From Crenothrix sp. D3 (lineage in GTDB: Bacteria > Pseudomonadota > Gammaproteobacteria > Methylococcales > Methylomonadaceae): 45,936 nucleotides of DNA. Shown here piece after piece: positions 24,389 to 35,442 of the stretch. The stretch lies in assembly GCA_002134785.1 (NCBI GenBank), contig MBQZ01000021.1:1-45936 (forward strand), in the 5' to 3' direction. A model generated the notes under the pieces. The model saw nothing but the letters and a program-made list of their open reading frames with translations. It had not been told where the DNA came from and ran no database searches. Within the stretch, counting starts at the first letter, position 1, and each line of letters starts with the position of its first letter. A program made the translations under genes and the position numbers.

Positions 24389-25423
24389 ATGAACCATTTT
24401 TTTACGCAACTGCCTGTTATTATTACTCAATTTTCCCTTGCTTTGATTAAAGTGCTGACAGACCAGCTTAAATGGTTGGGGTCTATTTATTATCATATTG
24501 AAACCGCGCTATTGGGAACAGTGGCAGATATTAGTTTAGCTATCCTGTCATTGCGTTATGTATTTTTGTTGCTGGTAATTGGTGGCGCACTGGGTTATTT
24601 TGGGCTGTGGTGGTTTTTGGCAGGATATGTACTGATTATCTTAATAGCCGTTGTGCAGTTTTTTCGATCAGCCCGTTTACCACCAGACCCTGATGTAGAA
24701 AAAGCCCATCAAGAACTGCGTGACAAGTCAGTTAAGTTTTTACGAATACCGCTGAGAGTGTTGGCAATGCTGGTGTCATTGTATTTTTCATGGCAATTTA
24801 TGGACTGGAAAGCTATGACTCCATCGAGTTTTGAATCGCTTGCAGAAGCAAAACAGGTTGTTGCAAGTTCCAAAGAAGAAACCATTAACGGTGTCGTCTC
24901 TACTGTCTCTTTACCTGAAAAATCAGCGGAGGTAACAACTGAGCAACCGACTGTTTCAAATACCTTTGATGAAAGTCAATGGGAATCGGTGAAAACCAAG
25001 ACTTGTGAAATTGCTTGGAATAATAAAGACTTCAAAAATGGCTACTGTTCTCTTGGGGAGTTTCCTGCTGGGGAATATCGAATCAAACCGCAGAGTTCAT
25101 TAAGAGCTGTTTGTGCTGATGCGACTGAAATAATATTTCCACCAGAAGGACAGGATATCTCGATATGGTCAAATAGTAGAGACAACATAAAACTGAAAAA
25201 TGCTGAAATCTTTGAAGGATACACTTTAATTAAAAACCACAGAATTGGCATGATAGTTATGAGAGTAAACGATAATTATCCCATCTCAACATGGCAAACA
25301 TCTTTATCTAATAACGACACCCTTTCGGTATCTATCAATTTTCCACCAACAGAGGCAAATTGGAAAGCGCAAAGATTTTATGGCTCAATAACAATTCAGG
25401 TATTCAAAAAAAATCCTGAATAA
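24389..25423 (+). CDS. Membrane protein of unknown function
   Basis: The 344 residues have hydrophobic segments at about 9-25 and 40-90 (two helices, RYVFLLLVIGGALGYFGLWWFLAGYVLIILIAV) and another at about 124-137. A Ser/Thr/Glu-rich linker follows at about 145-200, then a soluble C-terminal domain with four cysteines (CEIAW, GYCSLGE, RAVCAD among them) that is probably periplasmic. I do not recognise a family. It has an AAGGACAG ribosome site and sits between two toxin-antitoxin pairs, but nothing links it to them functionally. Confidence 0.6.
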   Translation: MNHFFTQLPVIITQFSLALIKVLTDQLKWLGSIYYHIETALLGTVADISLAILSLRYVFLLLVIGGALGYFGLWWFLAGYVLIILIAVVQFFRSARLPPDPDVEKAHQELRDKSVKFLRIPLRVLAMLVSLYFSWQFMDWKAMTPSSFESLAEAKQVVASSKEETINGVVSTVSLPEKSAEVTTEQPTVSNTFDESQWESVKTKTCEIAWNNKDFKNGYCSLGEFPAGEYRIKPQSSLRAVCADATEIIFPPEGQDISIWSNSRDNIKLKNAEIFEGYTLIKNHRIGMIVMRVNDNYPISTWQTSLSNNDTLSVSINFPPTEANWKAQRFYGSITIQVFKKNPE

Positions 25424-25455
25424 TCGGAATAGCAACGCGATAAGATGCGCTACAT

Positions 25456-25486
25456 AGCACGATAGGATGTGCTGAGGTACGAACGC
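25456..25486. repeat. Dispersed repeat, GAGGTACGAA family (copy A)
   Basis: AGCACGATAGGATGTGCTGA followed by GGTACGAACGC is the reverse complement, with very few differences, of 42368-42397. The gap 25424-25577 around it shows further arms (GATGCGCTACATAGCAC) and no gene. Confidence 0.75.
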
Positions 25487-25577
25487 GCTCGTTCGAGTTG
25501 ACGCGAATGACTCGTCTCCTATTGCACCTAATTTTTTATCAACATCCAATACTTGAAATGACTAAGGAGTTTTAAAC

Positions 25578-25820
25578 ATGACCATATCCATTCCGTTACA
25601 CTTGGATAACACCACTGAACAAATATTGTCCGAAGAGGCTAAACAACGCGGAATCAGCATTGAAACGCTAGTATTACAATTCGTTCGACAAGGCATTGGG
25701 CTAAAATCTAATACAACCCCCGTCATAAAGCAGCGTGTTTTAGGACTACATCAAGGTTTAGGCTGGATGAGTGCAGACTTTGACGCGCCCTTAGATGATG
25801 AATTTTGGTTGCAAGAATGA
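25578..25820 (+). CDS. Antitoxin of a VapBC-like pair
   Basis: The 80-residue protein begins with a short beta strand and helices like a ribbon-helix-helix or DUF2281-type antitoxin (MTISIPLHLDNTTEQILSEEAKQRGISIETLVLQFV). It ends with an acidic tail (DFDAPLDDEFWLQE) suited to fill a PIN-domain active site. Its TGA overlaps the toxin ATG (ATGA). The ribosome site AAGGAG lies 9 bases before the start. Confidence 0.8.
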   Translation: MTISIPLHLDNTTEQILSEEAKQRGISIETLVLQFVRQGIGLKSNTTPVIKQRVLGLHQGLGWMSADFDAPLDDEFWLQE

Positions 25821-26203
25821 ACTTACTGTTAGATACCCATGCCTTTATTTGGTTGGATATTCAACCGTCTATGTTGTCAACTACAGCAACTAGCCTTATA
25901 CAACAAAGCGATGTTAATTTATTTCTTAGTATCGTAAGCATTTGGGAAATGCAAATCAAAATCCAGCTTGAAAAATTACACCTCAACGCCACATTAGAAG
26001 AAACGATTACTTCGCAACAGACTATTAACGGCATCAATATTCTGCCCATAACACCAGCACATATTTTTACCTTAGAATCATTGCCACTTATTCACAAAGA
26101 CCCGTTTGACCGTTTGTTGATTAGCCAAGCTAAACTTGAAAATCTAGTCTTAATCAGCAAAGACTCCGTTTTTAAAGACTATAAAATTCCTCTGGTTTGG
26201 TAA
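25817..26203 (+). CDS. PIN-domain ribonuclease toxin (VapC-like)
   Basis: The 128-residue PIN protein has the acidic metal-binding set D6 (LLLDTHAFIW), E44 (SIVSIWEMQIK), D98 (DPFDRLLI) and D116 (LISKDSVF). The toxin family cleaves tRNA or rRNA. It starts at ATG 25817 inside the antitoxin stop codon. The pair lies between an unknown membrane protein gene and the parS/gyrB promoter region. Confidence 0.9.
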   Translation: MNLLLDTHAFIWLDIQPSMLSTTATSLIQQSDVNLFLSIVSIWEMQIKIQLEKLHLNATLEETITSQQTINGINILPITPAHIFTLESLPLIHKDPFDRLLISQAKLENLVLISKDSVFKDYKIPLVW

Positions 26204-26346
26204 ATACTAAGCGCGTAGGATAGAAACTCATCAGTGCCAGCAACGTGATGGGTTTCGGGCTGCCTACCTTATAAGCTACACCGCCAATAGTGTATAATTA
26301 CCACATCATAAACAAACCCACACCGCCCCAAAATTCAGATTAATAG

Positions 26347-26362
26347 TGTTCCACGTGGAACA
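26347..26362. promoter_or_regulatory. parS site 2
   Basis: TGTTCCACGTGGAACA is identical to parS site 1. It lies 67 bases before the gyrB start and 37 bases, centre to centre, from site 3. ParB bound here could also affect gyrB transcription. Confidence 0.95.
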
Positions 26363-26383
26363 TCGCAACATAAAATCGAATAA

Positions 26384-28843
<2,460 letters not shown>

Positions 28844-28852
28844 AACCTAAGA

Positions 28853-28885
28853 AGACCTCCGAGGTTTTCAAAACCTCGGAGGTCT
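28853..28885. terminator. 33-bp perfect palindrome after gyrB
   Basis: AGACCTCCGAGGTTTT-C-AAAACCTCGGAGGTCT lies 9 bases beyond the gyrB stop. It has no T tract outside the stem, so it may end the transcript only weakly or may protect its 3' end. It is also of the dispersed GACCTCCGAGGTTTT repeat type. Confidence 0.6.
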
Positions 28886-28979
28886 CATTGAAAGCCCAAT
28901 TTTCATAGATACCGTCCTGCCACACAGAAAAAAGCTGTATCTACTGCGATATTCATCAGTCCCACATCCAGAGGTAATT

Positions 28980-29825
28980 TTGAGTAAAGAAGCCTATAAA
29001 GATTTCACCAAACGATTCAGTTTATTAATCAAAAAGCATCCTGCTTTAATAACGATGACACTCAGTAATATTTTTACTATGCGTCTCATCGGCAATAAAA
29101 CCCACGGTGATCTTGCTGAAATCGCTATTTCTGAGTTCATCAATCAATATATGTACGACTTCAAGTCTATTCATGTTGGAAAAGATTTGTACAGAGCAAA
29201 ATCAAAAGAGGAAGACATTACGGTAGAAAATGAAATTACCAATGAAAAATTTCCGATTAGCTTAAAGGCTTACGGTGATGGACCATTGCAATTATCGACA
29301 GACAAAAATTTTCAAATGTACCCATTGCTTGAAAGTCATGGTGATTTTATTGATGACAACACCATTATAGAAAACATTTTTTCTCAAGATGCGTTTTCCT
29401 GTTTTAGTCAAATAAATGTATTGCCGTTAATTTACGATGAAAAGAAACAAAAGTGTAATATCTTAGTTTTTGATGCTGACCTTGCTCGAAACTCAACGGC
29501 TTATATTAAAAAAGCAACGGAAGGTTCTGGAAGAAAACACCCTGCCTATCGTTTTTTTGACCAGAATGGTTGTTATATCTGCGAAGTACGTTACGGCAAT
29601 GCAGCAGCTAATGCGTTGCAGCGGGGGCTGTGGACAAATACAAAAAATGCCACTCCATTTTTTACCAGTGTAACCAATGGTTGGATTGATTATTCGCATA
29701 ATCTCGTGCTAGTTAAATTATTTTCACACGCACTTATTTCAAGTATCAAAGGACATGAAATAGCTCTTGAAAACATTAAAAATGATATTGCGACACTTAA
29801 ACAGGTGAACGGTATCAATGCGTAA
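28980..29825 (+). CDS. Probable type II restriction endonuclease
   Basis: The 281-residue soluble protein is not one I can assign by name. It directly precedes, and overlaps by 8 bases, a D12-class adenine methyltransferase, the usual layout of a restriction-modification pair. A plausible PD-(D/E)XK active site is THGDLAEIAISEF (E47), EEDITVENEI (D79) and PISLKAYGDGPLQLSTDKN (K96). It starts at TTG 28980 behind GAGGT. The gene is more AT-rich than gyrB before it, which suggests transfer. The nuclease call rests mainly on the partner and on this weak motif. Confidence 0.65.
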   Translation: MSKEAYKDFTKRFSLLIKKHPALITMTLSNIFTMRLIGNKTHGDLAEIAISEFINQYMYDFKSIHVGKDLYRAKSKEEDITVENEITNEKFPISLKAYGDGPLQLSTDKNFQMYPLLESHGDFIDDNTIIENIFSQDAFSCFSQINVLPLIYDEKKQKCNILVFDADLARNSTAYIKKATEGSGRKHPAYRFFDQNGCYICEVRYGNAAANALQRGLWTNTKNATPFFTSVTNGWIDYSHNLVLVKLFSHALISSIKGHEIALENIKNDIATLKQVNGINA

Positions 29826-30954
29826 TTCAGCAAAATCAGTATTTGGCAATACCAAATTCACTATACCCACCACCCAAGGCGTTAAATACGCAGGTTCAAA
29901 ACTTAAGCTCATTCCGCAGATTTTATCGCTGTTTGATGATATTGAAGTCAACAGTGTGTTTGATGGTTTTTCAGGGACAACTCGCGTTTCACAAGCATTA
30001 GCACAATGCGGCTTTACCGTGACCAGTAATGATATTTCAGAATGGTCGTATCAATTTGGTTTGTGTTATTTAAAAAATACTCAAAAACCCAGTTATTACC
30101 AAGAGTTGATTGACCATCTTAATGCGGTTCAAGGCTACGATGGTTGGTTCACGGAAAATTATGGGGGGCTGGATTTTGACGGCGAATCTAAGCAAGCGGA
30201 TGGATTAAAAAAACCTTGGCAGATTCATAACACCCGCAAACTCGATGGTGTGCGTGATGAAATAGACGCGCTGGCATTATCCGAAATAGAAAAAGCGGTA
30301 GTTTTAACCAGTTTGTTACTGGCAATGGATAAAGTGGACAGCACATTAGGGCATTTCACTTCCTATCTACGCGAATGGTCGTCGCGCTCTTATAAAACCA
30401 TGCAGCTTGAAATCCCCAAGTTATTTGCAAATTCACTCAATCACACCGTGTTAAAGGGTGATATTTTTACGTCTATGCAATCTGTGGCAGTGGACTTTGC
30501 TTATTTTGATCCACCTTATGGTTCAAATAATGAAAAAATGCCGCCCTCACGCGTGAGATACGCCTCTTATTACCATTTATGGGCAACGATTTGTAAAAAT
30601 GATAAGCCAATATTGTTTGGTGCAGCCGCGCGGCGCGAAGATAGTTCAGACAAAATTGCGGCAACGGTTTTTGAGGAATTTAGAAAAGATGAGTCAGGGC
30701 ATTTTATTGCTGTTAAAGCCATTGAAAAATTGATTGAATCTGTTAATGCCAATTATGTCGCGCTTTCTTATAGTTCAGGTGGTAAAGCGACTGCCCTAGA
30801 ACTTAATGAAATTTTAAATCGTCATGGTACGTTAATTAAAACCATCGAAATCGATTATAAAAAAAATGTGATGGCAGAGATGAAATGGACAAATGAATGG
30901 CTTAGGGAAGCAGATGAACCCAATCGTGAATTCATTTTTTTGATTCGTAAGTAG
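29818..30954 (+). CDS. D12-class DNA adenine-N6 methyltransferase
   Basis: The 378-residue protein would methylate adenine in the recognition site and so protect host DNA from the upstream nuclease. It has motif X GVKYAGSK (21-28), the AdoMet-binding VFDGFSGTTRVSQAL (48-61) and the catalytic DPPY (231-234). The motif is extended as DPPYGSNNEKMPPSRVRY, a wording I associate with some type II methyltransferases. The start ATG overlaps the upstream gene by 8 bases. The 3' end overlaps the convergent tetR gene by 23 bases. Confidence 0.9.
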   Translation: MRNSAKSVFGNTKFTIPTTQGVKYAGSKLKLIPQILSLFDDIEVNSVFDGFSGTTRVSQALAQCGFTVTSNDISEWSYQFGLCYLKNTQKPSYYQELIDHLNAVQGYDGWFTENYGGLDFDGESKQADGLKKPWQIHNTRKLDGVRDEIDALALSEIEKAVVLTSLLLAMDKVDSTLGHFTSYLREWSSRSYKTMQLEIPKLFANSLNHTVLKGDIFTSMQSVAVDFAYFDPPYGSNNEKMPPSRVRYASYYHLWATICKNDKPILFGAAARREDSSDKIAATVFEEFRKDESGHFIAVKAIEKLIESVNANYVALSYSSGGKATALELNEILNRHGTLIKTIEIDYKKNVMAEMKWTNEWLREADEPNREFIFLIRK

Positions 30955-31537
30955 CAAATTTTATAGTGTCTATCATTACTTTTTCCTGATAATAATCAGG
31001 CGAAGTCAGACTGCCAGCCCCGAAAAAAGTTCTGAGCAATAACAGTACGGAGGTTTCTATCTCATCACTCTGTGATAATAAACAGATGCCATGAATTCCT
31101 TGCCATAACGCCTGTACGGCTTGTGGGCTTTGGGTGAAGTGTGTGGCGAATTGCTGAAAAACGCTATTCAATTGCGCTTGATACCAATCGGGTAGCGGTT
31201 CGGCTTCGGGTGAATGCGGGGTAAAAATCATGCGCCAGCGGTCGGGGTTGGTCTGTGCATAATGTAGATACGCTTTGAGCCATGCTTCAATATCGGCGGT
31301 CGCGCTGATGGGCTGCAAACAGGTGGTGATGTCTTCTAAGGTGCGGGCGTTGATGTGTAGGATTAGTTCCGCGCGACTGGCAAATACCATGTAAATACTG
31401 CCGACTGTGTACCCCATTTCCATCGCAATTTTGCGAATAGTTAGGGCTGCAAAGCCTTCTTCGGTGATGATGGTTTCAGCGGCATTTAATACTATTGCTT
31501 TGAGTTCTATCAAGCTGTGTTCGTTGCGTCTTGCCAT
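30932..31537 (-). CDS. TetR/AcrR-family repressor
   Basis: The 201-residue regulator has an N-terminal TetR DNA-binding domain (about 12-58: AAETIITEEGFAALTIRKIAMEMGYTVGSIYMVF) and a ligand domain resembling the WHG (TetR_C_33) type around 80-190 (ALWQGIHGICLL). No efflux or enzyme gene sits beside it: upstream is tRNA-Asp, downstream the methyltransferase tail. Its target is therefore unknown. It overlaps the methyltransferase gene end by 23 bases, tail to tail. Confidence 0.88.
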   Translation of the reverse strand: MARRNEHSLIELKAIVLNAAETIITEEGFAALTIRKIAMEMGYTVGSIYMVFASRAELILHINARTLEDITTCLQPISATADIEAWLKAYLHYAQTNPDRWRMIFTPHSPEAEPLPDWYQAQLNSVFQQFATHFTQSPQAVQALWQGIHGICLLSQSDEIETSVLLLLRTFFGAGSLTSPDYYQEKVMIDTIKFATYESKK

Positions 31538-31611
31538 TGAATTTTATTGTCACCGTTAATAACTGGCTTTAATGAGTGCGGCTAGAGTAGCCTGAAAATA
31601 CTGTGAGATAT

Positions 31612-31688
31612 TGGCGGAGCGGACGGGACTCGAACCCGCGACCACCGGCGTGACAGGCCGGTATTCTAACCAACTGAACTACCGCTCC
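31612..31688 (-). tRNA. tRNA-Asp (anticodon GTC)
   Basis: A 77-base cloverleaf with encoded CCA: acceptor GGAGCGG/CCGCTCC, D arm GTTCAGTTGGTTAGAAT, anticodon loop CTGTCAC (anticodon GTC) and T arm GCGGG-TTCGAGT-CCCGT. It reads GAC and GAU. Confidence 0.97.
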
Positions 31689-31804
31689 GTTTAGAACCGC
31701 GTATTCTATAGCATCTTTATTATCCGTCAAGTGTTCAATCGCTAGTCGTTAGCAATAAGATGTTATAAAATCCCCCATCTTTCTATTAGTTACACTTTAT
31801 TACT

Positions 31805-32041
31805 ATGACCAGCAAAACGAATTCTCCCTTGCCTGTTGATGTGGAAGCAGGGCAAACTTACGGCTGGTGTCAATGTGGCTTTAGTCAAACTATGCCGCTT
31901 TGTGATCGCGCACATCGAGAGCTGTCTGATAAAAAGTCATTCAAATTTGTCGCTGAAGAAACCACTCGGCTGTATTTATGCGGTTGCTCAGAAACCAAAA
32001 CCCCACCATTTTGTGACAACGGTCACTGCAAACTTGGATAA
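31805..32041 (+). CDS. Tandem CDGSH iron-sulfur protein
   Basis: The 78-residue protein has two CDGSH-type [2Fe-2S] sites with three cysteines and one histidine each: C22, C24, C33, H37 (CQCGFSQTMPLCDRAH) and C59, C61, C70, H74 (CGCSETKTPPFCDNGH). Both depart from the strict C-D-G-S-H text (DRAH, DNGH) but keep all ligands. Such small soluble proteins are electron or cluster carriers of uncertain role. The CYTH gene follows 6 bases after the stop. Confidence 0.9.
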   Translation: MTSKTNSPLPVDVEAGQTYGWCQCGFSQTMPLCDRAHRELSDKKSFKFVAEETTRLYLCGCSETKTPPFCDNGHCKLG

Positions 32042-32047
32042 AACACG

Positions 32048-32521
32048 ATGGCTATCGAAATAGAACATAAGTTTTTATTGGTAAATGACCAGTGGCGTGA
32101 GTGCGTTGCGCATTCCATTAGATACCGTCAAGGTTATTTAAGCTCACAACCCACCAGTTCAATTCGCGTTAGAATCAGTGATGATTACGCGTGGTTAAAT
32201 ATCAAATCAGCGACTGTTGGCACGCATCGCCATGAATATGAATATGAAATTCCGTTAGCCGACGCAGATGAAATTTTAACTAACTTGTGCCGCAAACCGT
32301 TAATTGAAAAAACGCGCTATTTTGTGCAGGATAACGGTCATACTTGGGAAATTGATGAGTTTGATGGTGATAATCAAGGGCTAATCGTCGCCGAAATTGA
32401 GTTATCTGAAATCGGTGAAGCCTTTGTAAAACCTGCGTGGTTAGGCGCGGAAGTCACCGATGATTTACGTTATTATAATAATAATTTATCGCAACATCCG
32501 TATTCAGAATGGAAAGAGTGA
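32048..32521 (+). CDS. CYTH-domain protein (inorganic triphosphatase type)
   Basis: The 157 residues form one CYTH domain: the signature ExExK is E4-I-E6-H-K8, followed by IRYRQGYLSS, SIRVRISDDYAWLNIKS and later VAEIELSE. CYTH enzymes bind triphosphate inside a beta tunnel; most bacterial single-domain members hydrolyse inorganic triphosphate, and some make cAMP. It lacks the CHAD domain of YgiF. It lies close behind the CDGSH gene, probably in one operon. Confidence 0.92.
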   Translation: MAIEIEHKFLLVNDQWRECVAHSIRYRQGYLSSQPTSSIRVRISDDYAWLNIKSATVGTHRHEYEYEIPLADADEILTNLCRKPLIEKTRYFVQDNGHTWEIDEFDGDNQGLIVAEIELSEIGEAFVKPAWLGAEVTDDLRYYNNNLSQHPYSEWKE

Positions 32522-32586
32522 CGCGGCGGTTGAAACTTTATGAAGAGCAGGCGATTTACACCAAAGAAACCAAAAGAGGTTAAACA

Positions 32587-32880
32587 ATGAGCGCATTACC
32601 GTTTGATACACACGCTTTCTACGTTGAGTTGGTAGAAAGCGGATTGGCTGAAAAAACAGCCGAAGCACTTACCAAGGCGGTCACTAAAATCGAACTGGCA
32701 AAGCTGGAAGAATTGGCAACTAAACGCGATTTAAAAGAAATGGACTCGTCACTACAGTTAAAAATTGAACAGACTAAATCGGAGCTACAGCGTTGGATGG
32801 TCACGGTCGTTCTAGGAACTGCCATTTTACAAACTGCTATCATTACCGCCTTGATACTGAAACTAACCTCGCATATTTGA
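32587..32880 (+). CDS. Coiled-coil protein with C-terminal membrane helix (DUF1640-like)
   Basis: The 97 residues include FDTHAFYVELVESGLAEKTAEAL, an amphipathic helical and coiled-coil stretch at about 35-68, and one membrane helix at about 72-92 (TVVLGTAILQTAIITALIL). This matches small bacterial DUF1640 proteins related to the mitochondrial calcium uniporter regulator region. Function is unknown. AAAGAGGTTAAACA precedes the ATG. Confidence 0.75.
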   Translation: MSALPFDTHAFYVELVESGLAEKTAEALTKAVTKIELAKLEELATKRDLKEMDSSLQLKIEQTKSELQRWMVTVVLGTAILQTAIITALILKLTSHI

Positions 32881-32883
32881 ACG

Positions 32884-33549
32884 GTGAACAAGTGCTTGTG
32901 TATGGCGTTGCTGTTGGTTTCCAGCGGCTGTTTTGCTGACAGTCTGAGTGCCGCGCTCACAGGTATTGAGTCCGAGTGGGCAAGTGTTTATTACGGTTTA
33001 CCCAAGGCAAAACAACAAATTGCGTATCCTGAACTGCTTGATAAAATCCAGAAACTTGGCGCACAATATCCCAATGATGCGGGCGTTATTTACTGGCAAG
33101 CGTTGGTTAAAGCATCGTATGCGAATCATCAAAACCCAATAGCCGCATTGCAAGCGATTAATGAAGTACGCGATTTATTGACCAAAGCTATCGCGATTAA
33201 TCCTCAAGTGATGAACGGTGCGGCATATATTGTGTTAGGTACGCTGTACGATAAAGTACCCAGCTGGCCTATTGCATTTGGTGATGATGATACTGCGAAA
33301 ACGTTGCTAGAAACTGCGCTAAAAATTAATCCAAACGGCTTAGTCAGTAATTATTTTTACGGCGAATTTTTATTAGCGCATGATGATGAGACCGCCGCCG
33401 AACATTATTTTAAGCTGGCACTTGCAGCCCCCATTCGAGTTGAACAACGCTATGCAGATCAGCAAATGCGCTATAAAGTCCAACGGGCGTTAACAAAAAT
33501 GGGCGCGACCAGTCGCACCTTATCTCAGCTTAATTATGTTGACCGATAA
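32884..33549 (+). CDS. Exported TPR-like protein of unknown function
   Basis: The 221 residues start at GTG 32884 (an ATG six codons in is possible). A signal sequence ends around SSGCFADS, and a lipoprotein cleavage at that cysteine is possible but not canonical. The mature part has helical repeats resembling TPRs (NEVRDLLTKAIAINPQVM, AKTLLETALKINPNGLVSNYFYGEFLL, AAEHYFKLALAA). It overlaps rsmJ by 14 bases, so the two are translated together, although no functional link is evident. Confidence 0.75.
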   Translation: MNKCLCMALLLVSSGCFADSLSAALTGIESEWASVYYGLPKAKQQIAYPELLDKIQKLGAQYPNDAGVIYWQALVKASYANHQNPIAALQAINEVRDLLTKAIAINPQVMNGAAYIVLGTLYDKVPSWPIAFGDDDTAKTLLETALKINPNGLVSNYFYGEFLLAHDDETAAEHYFKLALAAPIRVEQRYADQQMRYKVQRALTKMGATSRTLSQLNYVDR

Positions 33550-34300
33550 ACTCGCGGTACTTTATGAAGGGCAAGGCGACAATGTAGCGTTTCAGCAATT
33601 AGCAGAACGTTTGGGTGTGCCGTTACGCAACAGCACGCAGGCGGATGTTTTAGCCGAGCCATTCTTTTTATGTTGGCGGGATGGCTGTTTAAAATTACTG
33701 GATAGAGAGTTACTAAGAAAAGGCGGCTTAACCGTTGATATAGAACCGCGCAACGGTGAACAACGCTCTTATCCTGCACCTAAACAAGGCGCGTTAGCTC
33801 AAGCCTTAGGACGCAAAACTAAATCCGTTGTTGATGCCACCACAGGCTGGGGACAAGATAGCTTGTTTATGTTTCGCATGGGCTACGAAGTCACTTGTAT
33901 CGAACGCTCACCCGTGATGGCAGAATTACTCGCCGACGGTTTTAATCGCTTAAATCAACAAGATTGGATGCAACGACTCCAACTACAAGCCCCGCAATTA
34001 CTGACAGGCAATGCCATTGAGTTGTTGGCAACGTTAGCCACCCCGCCTGATTGTATTTATCTTGATCCGATGTTTCCACCGAAACGTAAAAAATCTGCTT
34101 TAGCCAAAAAAGCGATGGTAATTTTGCGTGATTTATTGGGTGATGATATGGACAAAGACCAGTTGTTTAACGTCGCATTACAAGTGGCAGGAAAACGAGT
34201 GGTGGTTAAAAGCCCTGATGATGCTGAACCCCTAGGTGGCAAACCTAGCGACAGTTATTCGGGAAAATTAGTGCGTTATGATGTTTATTTAAAGGGGTAA
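33536..34300 (+). CDS. rsmJ: 16S rRNA (guanine-1516-N2)-methyltransferase
   Basis: The 254-residue enzyme methylates G1516 of 16S rRNA. It shows the AdoMet-binding motif VVDATTGWGQDSLFMFRMGY, then VTCIERSPVMAELLADGF, the catalytic IYLDPMFPPKRKKSAL and VAGKRVVVKSPDDAEPL, all in RsmJ order. Length matches E. coli (250). The start ATG 33536 lies inside the upstream gene, and the Rieske gene follows after 2 bases. Confidence 0.94.
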   Translation: MLTDKLAVLYEGQGDNVAFQQLAERLGVPLRNSTQADVLAEPFFLCWRDGCLKLLDRELLRKGGLTVDIEPRNGEQRSYPAPKQGALAQALGRKTKSVVDATTGWGQDSLFMFRMGYEVTCIERSPVMAELLADGFNRLNQQDWMQRLQLQAPQLLTGNAIELLATLATPPDCIYLDPMFPPKRKKSALAKKAMVILRDLLGDDMDKDQLFNVALQVAGKRVVVKSPDDAEPLGGKPSDSYSGKLVRYDVYLKG

Positions 34301-34302
34301 TC

Positions 34303-34623
34303 ATGTCAGATTGGCAGAATGTAATGAATGAATCCGCGCTCGCTGAGGGTGAAAATACCGTGGTTGATGTTGATGGTACTGACGTTGCGATTTTTAAAAT
34401 TGATGGTCAATGTTATGCCCTTTTGGATGTGTGTCCGCATGATGGTGGTGAAATTGCCAGCGGCACGGTAGAAGGTGATGAAATTGTCTGCCCACGACAT
34501 GGCGCACGCTTTTGTATTAAAACAGGCGTAGTCACCGCGCCACCCGCTTATGAAAACATCGACTGTTTTCCTGTGCGTATTGAGCAAGGCAAAATACAAA
34601 TTAGAGATGATCGCTGGGATTAA
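34303..34623 (+). CDS. Rieske-type [2Fe-2S] ferredoxin
   Basis: The 106-residue soluble protein has the Rieske ligands C44 and H46 (CPHDGGE) and C63 and H66 (CPRHGARF). It lacks the disulfide cysteines of the respiratory type, so it is a biotin-dioxygenase or NirD-like ferredoxin. The partner enzyme is not in the window. The gene follows rsmJ by 2 bases. Confidence 0.92.
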   Translation: MSDWQNVMNESALAEGENTVVDVDGTDVAIFKIDGQCYALLDVCPHDGGEIASGTVEGDEIVCPRHGARFCIKTGVVTAPPAYENIDCFPVRIEQGKIQIRDDRWD

Positions 34624-34626
34624 TGA

Positions 34627-34650
34627 AGTCCAAGTCTTGTCTTGGACTCC
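34627..34650. repeat. Inverted repeat ending CTTGGACTCC after the Rieske gene
   Basis: AGTCCAAG-TCTTGT-CTTGGACT has 8-bp arms and sits 3 bases after the stop codon. It could serve as a transcript end, although no long T run follows. It shares the TTGGACTCC ending with 4253-4261 and 2258-2266 (TTGGACTCC). Confidence 0.65.
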
Positions 34651-34780
34651 GATTTAATCCATTACCCTTTATTTAATTGCCTAGCAATGCTAAAGTTATA
34701 GCCTATTAAATTACTAGGTATTTATTGTTGAGTAATTTTCTTAGCACTATTTTTTTTTATTTTTTATTTCGGAGATACTC

Positions 34781-35362
34781 ATGGCTTTTGAACTTCCTGT
34801 ATTACCTTACGCTAAAGACGCATTATTACCTCATATTTCTGTGGAAACTTTAGAGTATCATTACGGCAAACATCACCAAACTTACGTCACTAATCTGAAT
34901 AACTTAGTTGTTGGTACTGAGTTTGAAGGCGCGTCATTAGAAGACGTTATTCTGAAATCATCAGGTGGCATTTTTAACAATGCCGCACAAATCTGGAATC
35001 ACACGTTCTACTGGAACAGCTTAACACCAAACGGTGCTGGCAAACCTGCTGACGCGTTAGCGGATGCGATTGATGCAACTTTTGGTTCTTTTGAAAAATT
35101 TAAAGAAGAATTCACTAAATGCGCAGTGACTACTTTTGGTTCAGGTTGGGCGTGGTTAGTTAAAAATGCTGACGGCAGTTTGGCATTAGTCAGCACAAGC
35201 AACGCAGGTTGCCCATTAACCGCAGGTCAAACGCCTTTATTGACGTGTGATGTGTGGGAACACGCATATTACATTGATTTCCGCAATTCACGTCCAAACT
35301 ATTTGGAAGCGTTTTGGGTATTAGCTAACTGGGATTTTGCAGCGAGCAACTACGCAGCATAA
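34781..35362 (+). CDS. sodB: Superoxide dismutase, iron type
   Basis: The 193-residue enzyme converts superoxide to H2O2 and O2. Metal ligands are H27, H74, D157 and H161, with FGSGWAWL, the [11 protein letters not shown] segment (Q70 typical of Fe enzymes) and the [18 protein letters not shown] ending. E. coli SodB has the same length. The ATG follows CGGAGAT by 6 bases, and a strong terminator follows the stop. The upstream T-rich region 34680-34780 carries the promoter; I see no certain Fur box. Confidence 0.97.
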   Translation: MAFELPVLPYAKDALLPHISVETLEYHYGKHHQTYVTNLNNLVVGTEFEGASLEDVILKSSGGIFNNAAQIWNHTFYWNSLTPNGAGKPADALADAIDATFGSFEKFKEEFTKCAVTTFGSGWAWLVKNADGSLALVSTSNAGCPLTAGQTPLLTCDVWEHAYYIDFRNSRPNYLEAFWVLANWDFAASNYAA

Positions 35363-35375
35363 TTTCTTTCCAAGA

Positions 35376-35413
35376 AAAAGCCCTCAGCATTAATCATGCT
35401 GAGGGCTTTTTTT
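35376..35413 (+). terminator. Strong terminator between sodB and ybiB (bidirectional)
   Basis: AAAAGCCCTCAGCAT-TAATC-ATGCTGAGGGCTTTT is a 15-bp perfect stem with T at 35407-35413 on the plus strand and a matching A run on the other side. It can therefore stop both convergent transcripts. Confidence 0.95.
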
Positions 35414-35442
35414 ATGCTTGCTGTTTCGTGTGCAATGATAAA

